A stretch of DNA of 64,000 bases from NCBI RefSeq assembly GCF_901933205.1, contig NC_044582.1, forward strand, positions 17,769,820-17,833,819, written 5' to 3'. Each line of letters starts with the position of its first letter. Position 1 is the stretch's first letter. Under the pieces are notes generated by a model, which was given only the letters and a program-made list of their open reading frames with translations, searched no databases and was not told where the DNA came from. The position numbers and the translations under genes are program-made. The DNA comes from Camarhynchus parvulus (lineage: Eukaryota > Chordata > Aves > Passeriformes > Thraupidae). This document shows positions 56,393 to 64,000 of the stretch, piece by piece.

Positions 56393-58271
56393 ATCCCAGC
56401 TCAGCCTTCCCTGCTGGGGAGCTCTCAGGGAGAGGGAGAAGCTGAGAAAACACTTCAGGAGGAGAACACGGGGAGCACGAGGTGCCCGGAGCTGCTGAGA
56501 ACGGTTCTGGCACCTCTCAGGAGTCAGAAGCCAAGCAGACAGCTCAGCTCCTGGAGTGGCTCTTAACACCTCTTCATTCCGGTGCTTCCCCTCGGAAAGG
56601 ATTCCTCTACACCCTGCAGAGCTCTGCTGCCTTGCCAACATTCCCAGAGTTTAGCTAAAAATAGAGCATTGTAAAAAACAAAAAAACCTGTGATTTAACC
56701 AGAACATTTCCACTTTTCCCCGTAAAAGGGATTTTATTGCCCACATGTGCAGCTTCCAAGTGTCCTGCAAGGCTGAGGGGGAAAAAATCCCGGGAATAAT
56801 TAACCAGTGCAATTGAGCACTGAACGCCACCCCCACAAAGTTTGCAAGCCATGAAAATTTATGGTTTCATAATGGAACGTGGGTTTGGTTTAATGGGTAA
56901 AATACAGCTCTGCAAGGGAAACAAGTGGAAATGTTCATGGCTAGCAAACTTTGCAGGTGTGGTGCTTCATGCTCAGCTGCCCCATTTAATTATTTCTAGG
57001 TTGGTGGAGATCCCAGCAGAAGATGGTGAAAGCAACCATCTTTGAAAATTAGGTCTTTTTGCTTTGAAATTGCAAATATGGCCTGCTGAAGTGGCCCTGT
57101 TGCAGGGAGAGTTCTGCTTCTGCTGCGTGAAAGAGAAATCCCAGTAAAATTAAAATATTTTGCTTTGAGGCTTTGGTGTGAATAGAAAATATGAATTCGT
57201 GAGATTGAGAAAGAGGGGAAAAGGACACTCAAATCTGATGTTCAGCCCATTTTATATGATTACAGAATATAAATCACTCTATCTACCTGCTTCATCTTGT
57301 TAAGCATTTCTGCCTCTTTAATGTTGGTGAAATCTCTCCTTTTGATGTAGATCATGGGGTTTTAGCTCTGGATAAACCTCAAACACAAACCCAATATGCC
57401 ATAAAATGAGATATATGTGAAAAAAGTCATTGATTCAACAGCCACCAGAATTAACAGAAGCCTTTCCATTGGTTTGAATCCTTTTTGGACCAGATCTTCT
57501 TATTTTTGGGAGCAGGACCTTTTATTCTCCTGCAGTGCAAGCGTTTATCAGAGCAATTTTTCATCTCTGTGCTCCAGCAGGGCCTGGTCTGGAGCCTGAA
57601 CTTTGTCCCTGCTCTGCCAGCAGCACAAGCTGTGCCAACACCTTCAGTTTACAGATCCCTGTCAAACTGTCAAACCAATCAGGAATTCAAAGCACCCCAG
57701 ACCTTTTAAATGCTGCCAGGGTTCTGTCAGGAAATAAATTCAAATATGAGGAAGCTTTCAGAGTCAATGTCATTTCTTACAGTGAAAGGCCACGAGGAAT
57801 TGTTAATTAGTGTATTCTATTATTTTTCATTTACTGAAATTATCAACCCAGCATCTTGTAAATTGTGGATTCAGATTTCACTCAGACAGGAACACTTTTA
57901 TCATGGTGATTTTCCAGACCTTCAGATAACACTTGATAACAGGGCTGTTCCTTGTAGATTAAAAGGTTCACAAGCATTCTCCAGTGGGTGTTTAAATTAG
58001 AGGAGGGAACATTGTTGTGTTAGAAAAAAAAAAAATAAATCTGAGGGTAAATGGGGTTGAGAGGAAATCCATAAAGCTCAAGATCAAGGATCCTGCTAAA
58101 GCAACTTTTGAACTGGTGTAACCAGAGACTACCAAAGGCTCTCCAAGGGATTCAGAAACTTCTAAAAGTGGCCAGAGCCACCTGTTGAGAGCAAAATTCC
58201 TTGTCCTCCTTCCTTCCTGGAGGGACTGACAGCTGTGTAGATGTGGCACCTGGGGATGTGGCTTGGCAGTG
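56393..58271. other. Unique non-coding sequence
   Basis: No family or gene recognised. GC-richer at 56393-56640. An A-rich run lies near 58024-58036. Confidence 0.4.
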
Positions 58272-58328
58272 CCGGGGGAACTGGACCCAATCACAGAGGG
58301 CTTTTCCAACCCAAACAATTCCATGGTT
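58272..58328 (+). mobile_element. CR1 LINE tail remnant (type A)
   Basis: Plus-strand tail: GGGGAACTGGACCCAATC, CAGAGGGCTTTTCCAACCCA, AACAATTCCATGG. Only about 55 bp, diverged. Confidence 0.65.
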
Positions 58329-60794
58329 TCCTCTCACTGGCAGAACCTCAGGAGTGTCTGTACCTCAATCCTACTGCAGCATTTCCTCGTGTGAAATCCC
58401 TCCAGCCCAGCAGAGCAGGGATATTCCCAAATATTCCTCTCCCTCCTGGAGTGGAAGCTCTAGGGCAGACACCAAAGCCCCTCTGTGTTCTTCAAAACTC
58501 ACACACAAACAAAACCACCAGAAAGAGCTTTCTAACAAAAAAGGACTGAAAACTTTCTGGGATCTTGACAGAGAAGGGACCCACATTTGGGAGGAATTGG
58601 GGTTGGGCCCTCACAGGACAATTTGAACCCCTGATAGCAAGGTACTTGTTGCTCTTGTGCCTTATTTTATCCATCTGTGGTTTCCAGCGCACCAATTTTT
58701 ATAAAAATGAGATGAATGATGAATTCTGGCACCAGCAGATAAGGACAGCTTCTAGAACACACATTGTTCTAGGTGCACAATGAAGATTTGGATAATCTAA
58801 GCAAATTTTATTTGATACAGATATCTTGAGCACAAAACTGGAGTCCTAACTTGAATTTTACTTTGAGCTGCTCTGCTCTTTCCCTGGTTAAAACCTTCTC
58901 TTACTTCCCTGGAGAACAATTCCACAGGGCCACGGTACAGGAAAGGAATTATTCTGTATTAGCATAAGGACAGACATTGCTTTAAATCCATCAAAACACT
59001 CAATTCTCCACAACTGTGTGAGATAAAATAAAGCCTCCTATTTATTTTTATTCCTTGAATCACAGGCTGGAAGTTTTCTTTCAGTTAAAGAATCCATTAC
59101 CTCCCCCCTGCCTGTTCCTCCTGCTGGGCTGTGTTGCTTCTCTCTAACTGGGGGTTTTCTCCAGCATAAAAATAATGGCATTATTTACAAAAATGTAAAC
59201 TTTCCATGGGAAATGCATTATTTGTAAAGCAGATTTTGCCTCAGCCATCAAAGTAGCAGCAGGAAGAGTTCACTTGAGCTAGACACAATCATGTTTTCTT
59301 ACTTGACAGAAACATTGTTTGAAAACGTGTTTGGGGTTTTTGCTCGGTTTGGTGTTTATTTGTTTGCTTGGTTTTTTGCCACAGATTAGTGGGAGTACTT
59401 TTATTTAAATACTGAAGTCAATACGGGGCAGCTCCTACTTTCTGGAAATATTTCTCTTTCCAAGTCTGCGCTTCTCAGCTGTATTATTGCAATGAAAGAG
59501 TTGGGCACAATAATTTGAAAAAAGAAGCAGTAAACACTCAATGCAGTAATTAGAGAAGCAATTCTGTCCAAAATCTTTCCATTAGATTATTCCCTCTTTG
59601 TTGCTCAACTTTATCCCATCCTTTCTTGCAAACACAGGCTGCTCATCTTCCTTTTAGACAGAACTTCAGAAAATTCAAGCTGCTCCATTTTAGTAAATGC
59701 TTAATAAATAAAGCAGCCCATCAGAGCTTTCCCAGGATCTCAGTGTGTGTGACAAAGGAAGGCAGGATAACGACTGAACACAGCTGCCAAGAGCTAAACT
59801 GGATTTTGTAATCATTAGATTATTCACTTAGCTCCAAAAACATCTATTTCTGAACAGCTTTTCAGCATCCCCAAAGTGTTGAAAAGTCAAAGTCCCCAAA
59901 GTCAAGAAAAGCTCTGACTACTGCACTAGGAGGGTTTTTCCCTCCTTTAATAAATTAACTGTTTTCCACGAGAAATATCAAAATAAGACATGTCTGAGCT
60001 AAAAGCCAGAAACTGATTGTATCAGCTGTGCCTGGAGCAGGGAGCTGAGCTCAGTGATTTTGTTAGTGGGGAATAATGTTGGAATATGATGTGATCAGCC
60101 TCAGCCTCCCTGATACCTCCAGTGTCAAACACATCCCGAGGAACACGGCCCTGCAGAGCCTCGTTGTAAATTAACCCAGTTTCCACCTGAGCTCCTTTCT
60201 GAATTCTGGGAATTCTGCTCACAATTCCCACCCTGAGGGCGGCTCTTGGTGCTGGTGGTGCTGGGTGGAGCCTCCCTCCCTCTTCCCAGTGGGATGAGGC
60301 ACAAGGAATCAATCCTGGACTCATTTGGGATGTGCCACAGGCACCTCCAGCCAGGCTGGGGAGTGTATTCTGAATAAAATGCCCGGTGGGATCCCCTGTT
60401 CCCATTTTATGGGGATGCCTTTTGTGCCTCTTATGGTCTGCAGACAAAAACCAACTAAACTCAGGCCACAGAGAGTTGGACTTGGTTGGGCTCGAGATCA
60501 AAATGGCAAATTGCGCTCCCTTTCTCATATTTGCAAATATATTTCAGAGCAGCTGAGTAGAAGGATATGCAGGTGTGATATAATTTGAATTATCTCCTGT
60601 AATTATGGGGAGAGAGCACAAAAGAAGCTATTCAGCATCTTTTATTTAATGCTGGTCCCTCTCTGTTGCTACAGCATCTGTGCTTCAGAGGAGAAACCCT
60701 TAAAATAACTTATTGTCTGATGTTTTGTTTGTTTTTAATTTGGAGTGATCAAAGTCGTGATTTTTCTTGTCCTTGATGCAAAAAAATGTGTTTA
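58329..60794. other. Unique sequence
   Basis: About 2.5 kb without recognised repeats. A 168-codon minus frame (60022-60528) lies in a GC-richer patch and has no recognisable domain. The AT-rich part at 59150-59820 has POU/homeodomain-like words but no cluster I would single out. Confidence 0.4.
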
Positions 60795-60812
60795 AATATA
60801 TATATATATATA
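60795..60812. repeat. (AT)n microsatellite
   Basis: About nine AT dinucleotides, followed by an interrupted AAGATATATGTATATAT tail. Confidence 0.9.
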
Positions 60813-61179
60813 AAGATATATGTATATATTCTTTGAAATCAACAGAACAGAAATGTCCCTGGGTTCAGTCCCTTTGCCATCTCCACCAGCGCAATGTTTT
60901 GGGCTGCTAGAATGAATCTTTCCTTGGCTGCTTTTCCAAATGAAGGAAGGAAATGCTGATTAAAATACTGCAACATCCCCTCTGTTGTAGGACCTCTTGT
61001 AATACCTCATGTTACAGAAGAATCACACAGTTGTCTGTAGTAAAACTTGTTCCATCTCAATGAATTCCAGTCAAAACACTTGGTTGAAAAATGCAAAAAA
61101 TCCAAATTAAAAACGAGCAGGATGAATTCTCCCCAATCCTCTCAACTTCTGCGAGGTTTTGGCAAAAGCATCTTTGCTT
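60813..61179. other. Unique non-coding sequence
   Basis: No family or gene recognised. Confidence 0.3.
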
Positions 61180-61480
61180 TAGGATTCCAGCAGTGACATC
61201 AGAGCTGGGGAGAAGGTGCAGATTCCCTTTTAGTGCGATTAAAACGAGGGTTATTTACTTTAGATTAACGCTGTGACTCATTGTCCTTGTTAACGATGCA
61301 GGTTTGACTCGCCCGAGGTCACCTGAGGCAAACCCCTGCTCCAACCCCCCCAGCATTATTTATGCAATAATTAATCCCACAAGTGACAGCCCAGCCTAAC
61401 AGGCTTACACAGGGATGACGTTTTCATTTGCTAAAATATTTTTAAGCAGGATTTATGCAGCCAGCACTTCAAGATTCAGC
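61180..61480. promoter_or_regulatory. Candidate conserved non-coding element with AP-1 site
   Basis: Retained CpGs in AT-rich DNA (GTGCGATTAAAACGAGGG, TTAACGCTG, TTAACGATG, GACTCGCCCGAGGTC) and a perfect AP-1 word TGACTCA at 61274-61280. CATTATTTATGCAATAATTA near 61353 holds paired AT-rich cores. No repeat. A 61-codon frame crosses it without known features. Confidence 0.35.
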
Positions 61481-61959
61481 TAAAAATACCAGGAAAGAGG
61501 GGGCCAGGTGCTATCCCAGGAGGTGTGCAGCAGAATTTGGGATGTCCAAGAGGCCAGGGAACTCTGTCCTGATCCTTCCATCACAGGTGAACCTTTCAGA
61601 GCTGTTCACCCTAAAACTGATGGGAATTTAAGCCTGAACTAAGAACTGCGTGCTGAATTAAGCGGGACTTTGCTGCCTCACCTGTACCTGTGCTGGAGAC
61701 GGGATGGAATTTGGGGGGAAGGACATAATGTCATGCTCGTCCCTGGTTCAGCCCCTCTCCAGGAGTGCTTTTAGGGACAACAACAACGATTTTCATCTAT
61801 TAAAGCCTTTTAGAGCATCCCTGTGGCAACAAGCCCTGCACGCACCGCGGTCATCACCAGTGTCACAAAAATTCAATCACAACACACCGAGAGCAACGTG
61901 AAAAATAAAGATGAAAAGGCACATGGTGCTATCTACTCTCATCTTTTCTAATTAACCCC
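61481..61959. other. Unique non-coding sequence
   Basis: No repeat recognised. Some CpGs (GGGATGACG, CACGCACCGCGG, CACACCGAG). No gene. Confidence 0.3.
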
Positions 61960-62460
61960 CTCAATTATCAAAATATTGAACTATTCTACAGAACACACTA
62001 AAACTCGGATTTTTCACCTCCTTTCCCCCAGCGTTTAACTCTGTTGTAATGCAGATTCTGCGTGGCTCTGGCTGTACCCAAAAACTCCCAGCCCGCTTCT
62101 CCAATAGATTTCCACACAAATAAACCCAGGGGGATCGGCACAAACTCCTCCAGGTGATTTGGGAGCCTCGCCGCGTCTTTAAGTACATTTAAATATAAAA
62201 TTCTTACGAAACAAAACGCTGTTTGTTTTTAACCTCCTCATCTGAATAGATTAGAGGGGGCAGATGCATTATTGATTTAATCACAGCCACGAGAATAAAA
62301 GCGCCTCGTATCTCGCTCCATTAGGATTTTATATTGCAATATTCAGCTGCAGTTCGCCATCTCGGGATAAAAACACATTTGGCACAAGCAAAGGTCACTT
62401 CCACCGAACCTGGTGGAGTAATTACAGCCTGCGGAATGCCAAATGCTCCTTAGGGATGCT
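61960..62460. promoter_or_regulatory. Candidate conserved non-coding element with 12-bp palindrome
   Basis: Repeat-free with many CpGs (ATCGGCAC, CTCGCCGCGTC, CCACGAG, AGCGCCTCGTATCTCGCTCC, GTTCGCC, CTCGGG, CCACCGAACC). It contains the perfect palindrome ATATTGCAATAT at 62331-62342, beside CAGCTGCAG, and a nuclear-receptor half site AAGGTCA at 62391-62397. One of the most constrained-looking stretches here by texture; conservation untested. Confidence 0.4.
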
Positions 62461-62999
62461 TCACTTGAGGAAAAGCTGAATTAGCTGGGAAATCCCAGCA
62501 GCAAACCCGGGCTGACTCTTGGGGGTGATGCCCTTGAGCAGGACGGGTCCAGAATGGGAAATGAGACAGCTCCAGCTGGAAACTTTGCTTTAAACCAAAT
62601 TAAAAGCGCAGACCCAAAGGATTTAGATGCATTTTCGAGTGTGTATTACCTTTTTTTTTCCACACCCGGCTGCTCACGAGTTCCCACGCCGATCTTCCTT
62701 GGGTCATTTTTCTTTAAATAAAGTTCTCCAGCATCCACCGCATGATTCCAGTGGGGCCACTTCCCAAGGAAAAGAAAAGAAAAAAAAAAAACAAAACTAA
62801 ACTAAAAACTAAAACATAAACAAAAACCCATAAAAGAAGTAAACAAACAAACAAAAAACTTGGAACACATAAACTCATCAATGGGAAAGGAACTGGAAGA
62901 GGAGCGCACCCATTATCGCATCATCAGGATGGGCTTTGCCAGGCGGAAATGAGGGAGAGGGAAAAAAAAAACCCTCTTAAAGTTCCCTGGGCAGCTTTA
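62461..62999. other. Unique sequence with A-rich simple stretch
   Basis: An A/CAAA-rich low-complexity patch lies at about 62769-62860. The rest is unique, with no gene recognised. Confidence 0.45.
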
Positions 63000-63290
63000 G
63001 GCCAATCCTCTCGCTTAATTATGGGAGTATCAACCTAATGGTGTTAATTAATGCTTGCCCCTTTGTAATCGATATCTGAAATAAAACTGATAACGAAGGT
63101 GAAAGTTTTCCTTGAGGGATTTTATGATTTCTGATCATTAAAATCGGGGATGGGTTTGGGGTTGTCAGCGGTCCATGGGCATTTAGAACTCCTATGGCCA
63201 AGCCTTACATTGTGAATTTGGTTTTTCCCCACCAGAATGTGAGTAATTAATGAGAACTAAAGCAGTAATTGTGATTACGGACAGGATGGT
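63000..63290. promoter_or_regulatory. Candidate conserved non-coding element dense in homeodomain words
   Basis: Carries CGCTTAATTATGGGAG, GTGTTAATTAATGC, TTTGTAATCGATATC, GAGTAATTAATGAG and CAGTAATTGTGATTACGG, five TAATTA/TAATCG-type cores within 290 bp, with no repeat. This resembles enhancers of developmental regulators. Function is inferred from motif density only. Confidence 0.4.
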
Positions 63291-63770
63291 CCCGGGGTGA
63301 GGAGTTCACCTCCTGTCCTGCCCAGGGAGCAGGCAGGGCCAGTGTCCCACCCTGAGTGAAGGAGCAGCTCGGGAGGCTGTTGATCCCTCATTAAACCTTG
63401 CTGAGGATGGTTTGCAGGAAATGTTTGTTCAACAAACACCTCTGAAGTGCTGCCCTTCAGAGAGCGATCGGTGCAGGCTCTAATCCCTGCGCTGGGTGGG
63501 TGACACAAACACCAGCCTCTGGAGCTGGCACCAGAGATGGGTTTCTCCAAAATCTCTGCAGGACTCGGTGCCCACAGTAAAATACTGAGCTGTTGTTATT
63601 GTGGAGTGTAGGTGTTTTCTCTGAGCAAAAAAACTATTTATTTTTTTGAGTTATTGTAATAGCCATGAATTCTATGAACAATGTGCTTTTTAATTCTCTG
63701 AGCCCCTAAAAATTGTTCAGTCACTGACTTTCAGTTCTGACCCCTCCCAGTGCTCACACCTCATTTTTTA
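63291..63770. other. Unique sequence at the right side
   Basis: GC-richer at 63291-63560, with a 91-codon minus frame of no known family. No repeat recognised before the terminal CR1. Confidence 0.35.
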
Positions 63771-64000
63771 TAGAATCACAGATTGGTTTGGGTTGGAATG
63801 GACCTTAAATCCCACCCAGTGCCACCCCAGCCATGGCAGGGACACCTCCCACTATCCCAGGGTGCTCCCAGCCCCAATGTCCAACCTGGTCTTGGGCACT
63901 GCCAGGGATCCAGGGGCAGCCACAGCTGCTCTGGGCACCTGTGCCAGGGCTGCCCACCCTCTGAGTGAAGATTTTCTGCCCAAAATCTGATTTAAATTTT
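63771..64000 (-). mobile_element. CR1 LINE 3' fragment, cut by the window edge
   Basis: Reverse complement: TAGAATCACAGATTGGTTTG, GGTTGGAATGGACCTTAAAT, CCATGGCAGGGACACCTCCC, GGCACTGCCAGGGATCCAGG, CCCTCTGAGTGAAGATTTTC. Homology still runs at the last base, so the 5' limit lies outside the window. Confidence 0.95.

Noticed and set aside
60022..60528. 168-codon minus-strand open frame
   Set aside because: Lies in a GC-richer patch where stop codons are fewer; no motif or family recognised.
61295..61325. tRNA B-box-like sequence
   Set aside because: No A box at proper spacing and no cloverleaf could be drawn.

Overview
This window looks like non-coding nuclear DNA from a bird, most likely a songbird (Passeriformes). 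The evidence is about 28 truncated copies of the CR1 LINE, the dominant avian retroposon, and four blocks that resemble solo LTRs of endogenous retroviruses; I recall at least three of these LTR types from passerine genomes. The background is AT-rich, with T and A runs and no operon-like packing of genes. I found no protein-coding exon, tRNA, rRNA or other RNA gene that I can support. The long open frames (up to about 200 codons) overlap CR1 copies, or lie in non-repeat sequence and match no family I recognise. The best description is a gene desert or a very large intron.

Layout. 1-7.5 kb: mostly unique AT-rich sequence with one clear and one small CR1 tail. 7.5-11 kb: a 30-bp minisatellite, a CR1 fragment, a well-delimited solo LTR (9144-9524) with a likely 4-bp target duplication, and a 22-bp minisatellite. 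13.5-21.2 kb: a repeat-rich part with several CR1 copies, a second LTR (about 14392-14923), a two-copy tandem duplication near 16 kb, a 45-bp AT-rich minisatellite (18352-18570) and overlapping CR1 insertions at 20.7-21.15 kb. 22-28 kb: scattered CR1 tails. 28.4-33.1 kb: mainly unique sequence with clustered transcription-factor-like words and retained CpGs, which I read as candidate cis-regulatory elements. 33.2-45 kb: many CR1 copies, including one whose 3' tail has expanded into an exact 81-bp-period array (35253-35655), a third LTR (about 36.88-37.43 kb) and the longest CR1 copy (44393-44975). 45.67-46.16 kb: a fourth LTR-like block. 46-63.8 kb: repeat-poor, with further candidate regulatory stretches near 48.7, 50.0-50.9, 61.2, 62.3 and 63.0 kb. 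A CR1 copy runs off the right edge.

The CR1 copies carry at least three kinds of 3' tail, so several subfamilies were inserted. Type A has the word GGTTTGGGTTGGAA or its complement. Type B has GGTTGGAAAAGACCTC-like sequence. Type C has GATCCTTGTGGGTCCCTTCC. All are 5'-truncated, as is normal for CR1.

I did not find a novel multi-gene system. The observations most worth a second look are the CR1-tail-derived 81-bp array, the dimeric structure of the 45-bp array, a perfect 25-bp inverted match 6.4 kb apart, a near-identical homeodomain-like word duplicated 541 bp apart, and several palindromic or clustered factor-binding words (C/EBP-like, GATA plus E-box, MAF-like). Conservation could not be tested here, so every regulatory call is inference from base composition and motifs.
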